A stretch of DNA of 64,000 nt from the NCBI GenBank assembly GCA_002711845.1, contig PASF01000001.1, forward strand, positions 1 through 64,000, given 5' to 3'. The first letter of the stretch is position 1. Every line of letters begins with the position of its first letter. Below are positions 39,754 through 48,143 of this stretch, piece after piece. The position numbers and the translations under genes were made by a program. Origin of the DNA: Gammaproteobacteria bacterium. GTDB lineage: Bacteria > Pseudomonadota > Gammaproteobacteria > Pseudomonadales > Pseudohongiellaceae. Under the pieces are notes generated by a model, which searched no databases, had not been told where the DNA came from, and worked only from the letters and a program-made list of their open reading frames with translations.

Positions 39754-42700
39754 GGCTGCTTCCTTTTACTCTGCGTTGCTGTGATGCGTTCGATAGTCTG
39801 CAGGCGCTGTCGCATGCGTTCGCCGATGGCCTGCGCCGACAGGGTCCGGGCGATGGTGGTCCGGGCGCGCTCGCCCAGGGCGGCAACACGTGCCGGATTG
39901 GCTGCCAGGTCCCGCATTTCCTGCGCTGCGTGCTGGATATCGGCCACGGCCCAGTGCTGATGTGCCTCATACGGACCATAATCCTTGCCCAGTGTCTTCA
40001 GGGTATACCTGATGGGCACACAATTGTCGCGGGTCATGTATTCGGTATTGCCGGACCAGTCTGTCAACAGTGCCACCTTGCCCAGCGCCATGGCTTCGGC
40101 AGGCCCCAGGCCAAAGCCTTCGGCATGGTGCAGCGACACATAGCAGTCAATGCAGTTGATCAGCGAATCTATCTGACTGCGCTCAAAATGCTGGTCCAGT
40201 ACCAGAATGTTCCGATAGTTGCCGATGCAGTCATGCAGCACAGCAGTGCTGGCCGCATCGGCGTTGTTGACCTTGATGACCAGCTGCACTGTCAGGTCGT
40301 CAGCGGCAAACGCCTGTTGAAAGGCCAGGACGGAACCAAAGGGGTTTTTGCGCTGCGCAACGCTGTGGGTGTCGAACATACTGACAAAAACAAAGGCCTG
40401 CGCGTCGATGCCAAAGTGCTCGCGCGGATAACGTTGCGCGTTGTCCATATCGATGTCGATGACATGGGGGATGGTGATCACCGGCACCGGTGACTTGGCT
40501 GCCACCGCCTGATTGACATAAGTCGATGGCACCCAGATTTCGTCCAGCAGATCAAAACTGGCCAGCCATCGGTCAGGGAATTCCGGCATCTCCCAGGCCC
40601 AGAAACCAATGTTGTAGCGTTGCCTGAACCAGGCCTGTCCCAGGTCTTTCATGACCACAGGCAAGTGATCAGCGTTGATATGTATGAGGTTGACCTGGTA
40701 CTTCGGGTTGGCTATTTCCTTGTGCTGCCAGCGCAGATTGTCCATGCGGGACGGATTGCCGCGTTCATAGTTGATGATGCCAAACGGCAGACCCGATGCC
40801 TGCAGGGCAGAGGCGTTGCCGCGAGCCGCTTCGCCGACCCCCATGCTGGCGCGAATGTAGGCGATCAGGTTGATGCCGTGTTCCTCACTGCGGCCGGCGG
40901 TCTTGGCAGGAGCCACGGTATCGGTCGGCGCCGGCGACGCCAGCGCGCAGTCCTCGCGGAGCAGGCTGAGGGACGGATTGTAGTAAGGATCTCCCATGCG
41001 GAAGCGGTGGCCCCAGCGGCGCCACATGGTCTTCTCGTCCTTGCCGATGGGCTTGCTCTGGCGGCTGACGCTCTCATGGTGAATCAGTACACTGTGCGGC
41101 GTCCACACATTGCGCAGACCTGCCTCCAGGCAGCGCAGGCACAGGTCGATATCATTGCCGACAATGGACAGCGTTTCATCAAACCGTCCCAGCTGTTCAA
41201 AGCGGTCACGACGAATCATCAGGCAGGCGCCGGTGCTGGCGGACACTTCCCGTACGCATTTGTCCAGGCGCTGGTAAATGCCGGCGCCGGGCAGCTGCTT
41301 GTGGAAGAGGTGGCGTGCACCGCCGCCGTGATCAACCAGAAATACGCCGCCGTGCTGAATGGCACCATTGGGATACAGCAGCAGGCAGCCGACCGTACCG
41401 ACATCATCCTGCAAGACCTGCCGTACCAGCTCATCAAGCCAGTCAGGCTGGATTATTTCGATATCATCGTTCAGGAACAACAGTATGTCGCCCGCGCTGC
41501 GGTCGACACCTTTGTTGTTCAGGCGTGACCAGTTGAAGGCTTCATTGCAATCGACCACCACAGCACCAGACTCGCGCGCATAGTGGATGCCTTCCGGGTG
41601 TTTGCCACGGCTGTTGTCGAGGATGACAATCTCCATGTCCGGGTAGCCGGTGGTCGCCAGCGTGTCCAGACAGGGTTTGAGAAACTGCATATTGCCCGTG
41701 GTCGGGATGATCACCGAGACTTTGGGTGGCAGGTGGGGCAGCGGTCGCGAGACATGGTGTATGTCATCAGCCTCCGGCCAGGGCTGAGTCACCTGTCTGC
41801 CATTGATCGCGAGGTGCGCGTGCAGCACCTCGGTTTCGGCCTGTTGCAGCGTCCGGCGGTGCCCGGCGTCGGGGTCGGGGGCGCTCCACAATACGCGGGG
41901 GATACGTGTCACCTGCGCGAACGCAAGCTGGTCACGCAGACGCAACAGCGTCTCATAACGCCAGGCGGGTGACGTCATCGCCGGCGCTGGCAGGTGATGG
42001 GCACTGACAAAAAACACGCCACCAATATAATTCTGGCTCAGCAGCAGATCCGGCGACCAGGCAAAGGTAAACCAGGGGTTGCAGAAGCCGCCGGCGGTGT
42101 CCTGATAATCATGGTCGGTGTACAGCAATCGTGTGTCTGGCTGCCACGCCACCGCGACATTGGCGAGACAGTCGCTGTGCAACACCTCACCGGCCTGCAT
42201 CATCACCACAACGCTGTCAGTATCCGGGACAAATGCCGTGGGCTTACTGATCAGCTCAATCCGGTTCCAGGCTGTGTGTGTGGACAATTGTGCATGCAGG
42301 GTGGACTGATCGGCAGCGCTGCAGAGGACACTGCAACGCCAGTGCACCTGCGGCACTGGCGTCAGGTTTTGGCACTGCAGGCTGGTCAGTGATGCCAACA
42401 GGGCGTCAACCAATGGCGTGCGGGTGTTGGCATCAGCGGTTGCGTTGAGTAATACATGGAAATCGGTGTGCGGCTGCACAGAAACAATGGGTGTGGTGAT
42501 CTGCTGCTGGCGCCAGCGCGCATACAGGGCCTGCGGCTGCTGCACAACAAAGCGGCGCTGGCACTGCGTGCGGTGTCCGTCGTCGTCGGTGCAGGACAGG
42601 GTAATGACATGCTCGCCGGGGCTCAGACCGTCGGTGTCGATGGCACGGGCGAAACCGATACGCTGCGCGTCGGCAAGCTGCGAATGCTGCGGCAGGGGAT

Positions 42701-44033
42701 CGATAGTCTGCTGTTGTTTGCCATCCAGCAAGACAGTAACCGAGCGCAGTGGTGCCGGCGACCAGGCCCAGGCCTGCAGGGTCAGTGTGGTGCTGAACGC
42801 CAGGTTGTCACGGGTCGGATTGACGATGCCGCAAACCAGCGGATTGTCGCCGGGCGCAGCCGTAATGGCCGGTTCTGCCTGCTGACGACGGTGTCGGTGC
42901 AGCACGCCGGTCAGCAGGCCGTTGACCCGGCGCCGGGTCCAGCGATAGGGAGCCATCACGCGCCAGGAGAATGACGACAGGATTTCGCGGACACCCTGGT
43001 CCATCGCCTGATGTGCCAGATTGAGTTCGATGTGGGCGGCCTGCAGGCTCTGGTAATCCGCAGTCAGCTTTTGTGAAGCGGCCTCCAACTCGGTGAGTTG
43101 TTGCTGGTGGTCCTGCAATTGCTGTTGGGTCAGGTCCAGCGACTGACGGGTGGTTTGCAATTGCTGATGGGTCTGGCCGAGTTCCTGGTGCGCCAGACCC
43201 AGTTCCTGATGCAGTGAATGCACCAATGGCGTCTGGTCAACCAGGCCGAGCAGGGCATTCCACTGGGCGCCGGTCCAGCGCGATTTCCATTTATCGAGCA
43301 GTCTGGCGCGCGCTTCGGCCATCGGGTGACCTGGCTGGTACCGCGCCTGATGCTCGGTGAGCATGGTTTCGGAGTCGCCGCCCATTCGATAAAAAGCACC
43401 GACATGGCCGGTCAGCAGAAAGTCGGTCTGTTCTGCACACTGCAGCCAGAAATCCCAGTCTTCGTAAACGTCCAGTGTCTCGTCAAAATGGCAGCCGGTG
43501 TTGCGCAGAGAGATGGAAAACAGTGCTGCGTGGATGGGAATAAAATTGTCCCGGCGTAACACGGTCCGGTCAAACGGCACCGCAATGGTCTCATCCAGCA
43601 GGGAGCCGTCGGCGTCGGTTTTTTGTGTGGCGCTGTAGATGACCTGATGCTCTGGGTGCTGGTGTCCTGCAGCCATGAGTTGACTGATGTGGTCGCTGGC
43701 AATCCAGTCATCATCATCCAGAAACAGCACATGACGGCCGGTGGCTGCAGACAGTCCGGCGTTGGCGGCCTGCGGGCGGGACAGGGGCGTGCCAGTGGTG
43801 ACGATGTTCAGTTCGACATGGGGCGCCTGGGTGATCTTGCTGGCCGTGCCGGCCAGGACCTCGGCGCCGACGCTGGCGGCATCTACCAGCACCAGCTCCA
43901 GGGCCGGCCAGTCCTGATTGAGCACCGATCGCAGGGTGTCCTGCAGACTGTTGCGGTTCATGGTGCGGCAGATGATGGAAACCAGTGGCGTGGCATCTGT
44001 GCGTTTAATGGCGATCATCCTTTGTGCTGTCAC
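39750..44033 (-). CDS. Giant multi-domain glycosyltransferase (GT2 + coiled coil + GT2 + GT4)
   Basis: 1427 residues. An N-terminal GT2 (about 15-260: LVSIICRTMNRNSLQDTLRSVLNQ, LFLDDDDWI) is followed by a Gln-rich heptad coiled coil (about 270-345: HQELGLAHQELGQTHQQLQ). A beta-rich region (about 395-490) comes next. A second GT2 lies near 765-1030 (VSVIIPTTGNMQFLKPCLDTL, LFLNDDIEI). The C-terminal GT4 (about 1050-1400) has SMGVGEAARGN, FWAWEMPEFP and HAEGFGLGPAEAMALGKV. Such fusions build repeating glycan or O-antigen-like chains, often as tethered processive complexes. Start is GTG 44033; ATG 44018 is an alternative. It is followed by the PhyH gene with a 4-nt overlap. Confidence 0.87.
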   Translation of the reverse strand: MTAQRMIAIKRTDATPLVSIICRTMNRNSLQDTLRSVLNQDWPALELVLVDAASVGAEVLAGTASKITQAPHVELNIVTTGTPLSRPQAANAGLSAATGRHVLFLDDDDWIASDHISQLMAAGHQHPEHQVIYSATQKTDADGSLLDETIAVPFDRTVLRRDNFIPIHAALFSISLRNTGCHFDETLDVYEDWDFWLQCAEQTDFLLTGHVGAFYRMGGDSETMLTEHQARYQPGHPMAEARARLLDKWKSRWTGAQWNALLGLVDQTPLVHSLHQELGLAHQELGQTHQQLQTTRQSLDLTQQQLQDHQQQLTELEAASQKLTADYQSLQAAHIELNLAHQAMDQGVREILSSFSWRVMAPYRWTRRRVNGLLTGVLHRHRRQQAEPAITAAPGDNPLVCGIVNPTRDNLAFSTTLTLQAWAWSPAPLRSVTVLLDGKQQQTIDPLPQHSQLADAQRIGFARAIDTDGLSPGEHVITLSCTDDDGHRTQCQRRFVVQQPQALYARWRQQQITTPIVSVQPHTDFHVLLNATADANTRTPLVDALLASLTSLQCQNLTPVPQVHWRCSVLCSAADQSTLHAQLSTHTAWNRIELISKPTAFVPDTDSVVVMMQAGEVLHSDCLANVAVAWQPDTRLLYTDHDYQDTAGGFCNPWFTFAWSPDLLLSQNYIGGVFFVSAHHLPAPAMTSPAWRYETLLRLRDQLAFAQVTRIPRVLWSAPDPDAGHRRTLQQAETEVLHAHLAINGRQVTQPWPEADDIHHVSRPLPHLPPKVSVIIPTTGNMQFLKPCLDTLATTGYPDMEIVILDNSRGKHPEGIHYARESGAVVVDCNEAFNWSRLNNKGVDRSAGDILLFLNDDIEIIQPDWLDELVRQVLQDDVGTVGCLLLYPNGAIQHGGVFLVDHGGGARHLFHKQLPGAGIYQRLDKCVREVSASTGACLMIRRDRFEQLGRFDETLSIVGNDIDLCLRCLEAGLRNVWTPHSVLIHHESVSRQSKPIGKDEKTMWRRWGHRFRMGDPYYNPSLSLLREDCALASPAPTDTVAPAKTAGRSEEHGINLIAYIRASMGVGEAARGNASALQASGLPFGIINYERGNPSRMDNLRWQHKEIANPKYQVNLIHINADHLPVVMKDLGQAWFRQRYNIGFWAWEMPEFPDRWLASFDLLDEIWVPSTYVNQAVAAKSPVPVITIPHVIDIDMDNAQRYPREHFGIDAQAFVFVSMFDTHSVAQRKNPFGSVLAFQQAFAADDLTVQLVIKVNNADAASTAVLHDCIGNYRNILVLDQHFERSQIDSLINCIDCYVSLHHAEGFGLGPAEAMALGKVALLTDWSGNTEYMTRDNCVPIRYTLKTLGKDYGPYEAHQHWAVADIQHAAQEMRDLAANPARVAALGERARTTIARTLSAQAIGERMRQRLQTIERITATQSKRKQP

Positions 44034-44153
44034 AGGGCGTATGGAAGTGCCGCATTGTACCGAGTTATCACTGTCGGCGTGAAGTCGCGTGGCCGTGGTT
44101 GTGCGGCGTGTACCGTGCGAGTCAAAGCCTGGTTTGCCGAAAGGGGTGCCGCG

Positions 44154-44852
44154 CTATTTCGTGGGCGCGGGCAACCGGCTGATCAATGTGCCCAGTACCT
44201 CGGCAATAAAATCCAGGAACAGGGTGTCCAGCTCTTCGGTAAAGTAATTCTGTGCGTGATTGCCGATGGCCAGCACCGCCAGCAGACTGTTGTGGTGGGT
44301 CACCGGGCACAGAGCGGCCGATCGCAGCGCGGGAGTGACACCCGGGAACAGCAGTGTTGAGGTGTTCTTGTCCAGTGTCTGGGTCAGTACCCGTTTGCTG
44401 CGCAGCAGCGAGGGGAAACGGCTCTGCAGTTCGCTGGCAACGTCACTGGTATCCACCAGTATCAGGCGACAGGCATCGATCCCCGGCTGCGTCGACAGGC
44501 TGGATTCGGTGACGACGGTCAACTGACCCAGATCGTCTTCTTCCAGCAGCGTCAGAATCAGGTTGCGGGTGACACTGAACAGCTGGTCATTGTAGCGGGC
44601 ATTTTCCAGCAGGCCATTCAGGGTATGTCTTGATTCGATGCTGCGGTCACGCAATATTTTTACCTGTCGCTCGAGCAGGGAAATGGCCTTGCCACTTTCG
44701 TGCGGCACGGTCATCTCGGCCAGCAGGTTGTCGCGATTGGCGAAAAAGTCGGGGTGCGCCTTAAGGTAACCGGCGACGTCGTCAGCCGTCAGCGCTGCTG
44801 CAGACTTGTTTGCGGTGGCTGTTTTTTTGGCGGAAGAAACGTCACTTGTCAT
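44154..44852 (-). CDS. DUF484 family protein (GAF-like)
   Basis: 232 residues. VAGYLKAHPDFFANRDNLLAEMTVPHESGKAISLLERQVKILRDR is the typical DUF484 N-terminus, with a following coiled segment and a GAF-like C-terminal half ending in FLDFIAEVLGTLISRL. DUF484 genes normally lie between dapF and xerC; here dapF is upstream but xerC is missing and a glycosyltransferase gene lies downstream. Function is unknown. Confidence 0.88.
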   Translation of the reverse strand: MTSDVSSAKKTATANKSAAALTADDVAGYLKAHPDFFANRDNLLAEMTVPHESGKAISLLERQVKILRDRSIESRHTLNGLLENARYNDQLFSVTRNLILTLLEEDDLGQLTVVTESSLSTQPGIDACRLILVDTSDVASELQSRFPSLLRSKRVLTQTLDKNTSTLLFPGVTPALRSAALCPVTHHNSLLAVLAIGNHAQNYFTEELDTLFLDFIAEVLGTLISRLPAPTK

Positions 44853-44897
44853 GCATGGAGCCTCATTGATGTGCTTGATGCCGTTGCCGGCCGTTGT

Positions 44898-45833
44898 TCA
44901 GATCAGTACTGTTCCTTCAAAGACGGTGGTCGCCGGTCCGGTCATGATAACCGGCTTGCCGTCGCCAGCCCACTCTATGATCAGCTCGCCGCCAGTCAGC
45001 TGGGCACGAACCCGATTGTTGAGCCGGCCTGCCTGAATGCCACAGACTACCGCGGCGCAGGCGCCGGTGCCGCAGGCTTCAGTCTCGCCGGCGCCACGCT
45101 CGAACACGCGCAGACGAATGGTGTCGCGATCGACAATCTGCATGAAACCGACATTGACACCCTGTGGGAAGGCATCATGCGTGCACAACACAGGACCCAG
45201 AGTCTGTACCGGTGCGGCATCCGGGTCGGCCACCGTCAGCACGATATGCGGATTGCCCATGGAGACTGCCTGAAACTCTGTCATGCCGTGCTGCCCGGCC
45301 GCCAGTTGATAACTCGGCCGTGGTGAGTCGGCACGAAACGGCAACGAGGCCGGCGCAAAGTCGGGCTCGCCCATGTCCACACTCACCTGGGCATGGTCAT
45401 CGGCATGCAGCTCCAGCAGACGGTTTTGTGTTTGCACCCGGATCGGGCTGCGGCCGGTCAGACCCCGCGCCAGGACATAGCGGGCGAAGCAGCGGGCGCC
45501 ATTGCCACAGTGCTCCACTTCACTGCCGTCGGCATTGAAGATGCGATAACTGAAGTCGGCATCCGGGCGCGTGGGTGGCGCGATAATCAGCAACTGGTCG
45601 AACCCCACGCCGCGGTGGCGGTCACCCAGCTGCCGTATCTGCGCCGGCGTCAGTGCCACCGGATGTGAGATCTGGTCAATCACCATGAAATCATTGCCCA
45701 GTCCATGCATCTTGGTGAAATTGACCCGCAGCGGTGTCTGCTCGTCCCGTTCCCGGGGCAAGTCGGAGCTGCCTCGCCTGTCATCCCTGGTTCTGTGCTT
45801 CACGGATCTGTGCTTCATCGGCCTTCTGTTCAT
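44898..45833 (-). CDS. dapF: Diaminopimelate epimerase
   Basis: 311 residues; the normal core starts at LRVNFTKMHGLGNDFMVID (about residue 35). The catalytic cysteines are C109 (HCGNGARC) and C254 (EACGTGAC). It converts LL- to meso-diaminopimelate for lysine and peptidoglycan. The ATG at 45833 overlaps the lysA stop (ATGA), supporting this start, but it leaves an unusual basic N-terminal extension (MNRRPMKHRSVKHRTRDDRR). A later non-ATG start near the core cannot be excluded. Confidence 0.95.
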   Translation of the reverse strand: MNRRPMKHRSVKHRTRDDRRGSSDLPRERDEQTPLRVNFTKMHGLGNDFMVIDQISHPVALTPAQIRQLGDRHRGVGFDQLLIIAPPTRPDADFSYRIFNADGSEVEHCGNGARCFARYVLARGLTGRSPIRVQTQNRLLELHADDHAQVSVDMGEPDFAPASLPFRADSPRPSYQLAAGQHGMTEFQAVSMGNPHIVLTVADPDAAPVQTLGPVLCTHDAFPQGVNVGFMQIVDRDTIRLRVFERGAGETEACGTGACAAVVCGIQAGRLNNRVRAQLTGGELIIEWAGDGKPVIMTGPATTVFEGTVLI

Positions 45834-47089
45834 GACGCTGTCAGTGTACGTTCCAGACTCAACTGATAACTGATGGTTTCCCGCTGGCGCACCAGGGTGG
45901 CCCGGTCAGCGTCGACCATCACTTCGGCGGCGCGGTTGCGGGTATTGTAGTTGGAGCTCATGACGAACCCATAGGCACCGGCCGAGCGCACCGCCAGCAG
46001 GTCGCCGGCCGCTATCTTCAGGGGGCGGTCCTTACCCAGGAAGTCGCCAGACTCACATACCGGACCCACCACATCATACAAGTGTTCGCTGTGCAGGTCT
46101 GCCTGCGCCGTCGATACCGGCACGATGTCCTGCCAGGCGCCATACAGGGCTGGCCGCAACAGGTCATTCATGGCGCCGTCAATGATGGCAAAATGCTTGT
46201 GTTCGGTGTGTTTCAGGTACTCGACCCGGGTTACGAATATGCCGGCGTTGGCGGCAATGGAGCGCCCGGGCTCCAGCATCAGCACCAGGTCTCTGCCCGC
46301 CATCTTGCGCTTGACCGCGTCGATCAACAATTGCGGCGAAGGCGGCGTTTCCTTGTTGTACACCACGCCCAGGCCGCCACCCATGTCGAAATGCTCCAGT
46401 TTGATGCCGGCCGCGCTGAGCTGGTCGACCAGCTGCAGCACCCGATCAATGGCATCCAGATAGGGATCTATGCTGGTCAGCTGCGAACCGATATGGCAGT
46501 CAACGCCGGTGATGCGGATGTTGTCCATGGCTGCTGCCCGTTGGTAGACAGCCAGCGCCCGCGTGATGTCGATGCCGAACTTGTTTTCTTTCAGACCGGT
46601 GGAAATGTACGGGTGAGTGCCCGCGTCGACATCCGGGTTGACGCGCACGGAGACCGGTGCCTGCACGCCCAGTCGTGCTGCCACCGCATTGATACGGTCG
46701 AGCTCCGGTTCCGATTCGATGTTGAAACACAGAATGCCGGCATTCAGCGCCTGCTCGATTTCCGCTTCGGTTTTGCCAAGGCCGGAGAAAATGGTGTTGC
46801 CAGCCTTGCCGCCGGCGGCCAGTACGCGGGCCAGTTCGCCGCCGGAAACAATGTCAAAGCCCGCACCCTGGCGTGCCAGCACATTGAGCACAGCAAGATT
46901 GGAATTGGCTTTGACCGCGAAACAGGTCAGGTGCGGGATATCGCTGAGAGCGTTTTCGTATGCCAGCAGATTATGTTCGAGCGCGGCTCGGGAATACACA
47001 TAACAGGGCGTGCCGAACTCGGCAGCGATATCGTGCAGGGCGACCTGTTCAGCAAAAAGCTCGTTGTTCTGATAATAAAATGGATTCAT
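45830..47089 (-). CDS. lysA: Diaminopimelate decarboxylase
   Basis: 419 residues from the ATG at 47089 (AGGA 5 nt upstream, product MNPFYYQNNELFAEQVALHDIA). The alanine-racemase-like barrel has the PLP lysine in CFAVKANSN and the glycine-rich DMGGGLGV. The C-terminal domain carries the catalytic Cys in GPVCESGDFLGKDR. It makes L-lysine from meso-DAP. The lysA start lies within the lptM reading frame, overlapping its last ~41 bases, and lysA overlaps dapF by 4 nt, so lptM-lysA-dapF are tightly coupled. Confidence 0.96.
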   Translation of the reverse strand: MNPFYYQNNELFAEQVALHDIAAEFGTPCYVYSRAALEHNLLAYENALSDIPHLTCFAVKANSNLAVLNVLARQGAGFDIVSGGELARVLAAGGKAGNTIFSGLGKTEAEIEQALNAGILCFNIESEPELDRINAVAARLGVQAPVSVRVNPDVDAGTHPYISTGLKENKFGIDITRALAVYQRAAAMDNIRITGVDCHIGSQLTSIDPYLDAIDRVLQLVDQLSAAGIKLEHFDMGGGLGVVYNKETPPSPQLLIDAVKRKMAGRDLVLMLEPGRSIAANAGIFVTRVEYLKHTEHKHFAIIDGAMNDLLRPALYGAWQDIVPVSTAQADLHSEHLYDVVGPVCESGDFLGKDRPLKIAAGDLLAVRSAGAYGFVMSSNYNTRNRAAEVMVDADRATLVRQRETISYQLSLERTLTAS

Positions 47090-47234
47090 GTTGTCCTGAT
47101 GGTTGGAAATTGGCGGTGTTTTGCTGACCGCTGAGCTGCTCGGAGTCGGGGCGCTGCAGGGGCCCTTTCTGGCCACAGGCGGCCAGGCCGCTCATCAGGA
47201 TGGTGGTCATGATAATAATGGCTGATCGTTGCAC
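47049..47234 (-). CDS. lptM: Small lipoprotein LptM (YifL-like)
   Basis: 61 residues. The signal peptide ends in a lipobox LAAC (residues 17-20), and the mature start CGQKGPLQRP matches the LptM consensus CGxKGPLYxP. LptM helps LptD fold and mature at the outer membrane. It sits directly before lysA, the usual context, and its 3' end overlaps the lysA start by about 41 bases. Confidence 0.88.
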   Translation of the reverse strand: MQRSAIIIMTTILMSGLAACGQKGPLQRPDSEQLSGQQNTANFQPSGQHESILLSEQRAFC

Positions 47235-47280
47235 TGGTTGTATTCCGAACTCTGTGGTCTGGCCTGTTGGTAATGGCGGG

Positions 47281-47310
47281 ATTATAACGTGTTCGGGCGG
47301 ACGCGGCTAA
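47281..47310 (-). promoter_or_regulatory. Candidate promoter of lptM-lysA-dapF
   Basis: On the minus strand TATAAT (47281-47286) is a perfect -10, with a weak TTAGCC (47305-47310) 18 bp upstream as -35. It lies about 47 bases before the lptM ATG, within the divergent region shared with the response regulator gene. Confidence 0.45.
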
Positions 47311-47456
47311 TTTCCATGCCAGGCCGGAGGCAACCTAGCCATCCGGCTAGTCGTCTGCCGGTGGCTGATATGAGACAGTCAGGGTGTAACAAAATTCAAT
47401 TCAGGGGTATTCTTGGCCGCAGTGGGTATAAAGGGATGACGGAAAGGAGAGCGCAC

Positions 47457-48143
47457 GTGCGCATTTTGCTGGTGGATGACCACGACCTGTTTCGTGAAGG
47501 GCTGAAATATCTATTGCCGGTACTGGATGACAAGGTGCAATACTTTGAGGCGGGCAGTCTGGAAGCGGCACTGGATTTCAGCGACCAGGAAGCCGCCATT
47601 GACCTGGTGCTGCTGGATTACTACCTGCCGGGCGTCAACGGCCTGGAGGCACTGGGTAAGTGTCGGGAGCGTTTCGAGTCGGCGACGCTTGTTGTCCTGT
47701 CCGGTGAAGAGGATGCCCGTATCATCCGCAGCCTCGTTGAGCACGGTGCTGCCGGCTTCATCCCCAAATCGTCGTCGCGCGAAGAACTGATCTCGGCGCT
47801 GAAACTGGTGCTGGCGGGCGGCACCTATCTGCCCCGGATAGCGCTGGGGCCATTGCCGGTGGCCAGCCGCACGGATGCCGGGCAGGCACCGGGCAGCCAC
47901 AGCGATATGCCCATGCGCCTGTCGCGGCGTCAGTTTGAAGTGCTGATGAAAGCCGTGCAGGGCAAGTCCAACAAGGTCATCGCCAAGGAGCTGGAGATCT
48001 CGGACCATACGGTCAAAGCCCACCTGTCGGTCGCATTCCGGACCCTGGGCGTGCAGAATCGCACGGAGGCGGTTTATGCGGCAGCAAAGTTGGGCATTCA
48101 ACCGGGCCATCTTGCACAGTACAGTGAGGCGCAGTTGCCGTGA
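47457..48143 (+). CDS. LuxR/NarL-type response regulator
   Basis: 228 residues from the GTG at 47457, chosen because GGAGAG sits 6 nt upstream and the receiver begins right there (RILLVDDH). An ATG at 47436 has no properly spaced site, and still earlier in-frame codons give atypical sequence. Receiver: D7/D8, phospho-Asp D54 (LLDYYLPG), K104 (GFIPKS). HTH: LSRRQFEVLMKAVQGKSNKVIA, then ISDHTVKAHLSVAF. The stop overlaps the start of the giant oxidoreductase fusion (GTGA), making it the first gene of a three-gene operon with a hybrid kinase. Confidence 0.9.
   Translation: MRILLVDDHDLFREGLKYLLPVLDDKVQYFEAGSLEAALDFSDQEAAIDLVLLDYYLPGVNGLEALGKCRERFESATLVVLSGEEDARIIRSLVEHGAAGFIPKSSSREELISALKLVLAGGTYLPRIALGPLPVASRTDAGQAPGSHSDMPMRLSRRQFEVLMKAVQGKSNKVIAKELEISDHTVKAHLSVAFRTLGVQNRTEAVYAAAKLGIQPGHLAQYSEAQLP

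Noticed and set aside
46082-47134. 350-codon forward open frame
   Set aside because: Antisense to lysA; composition is that of a shadow frame.
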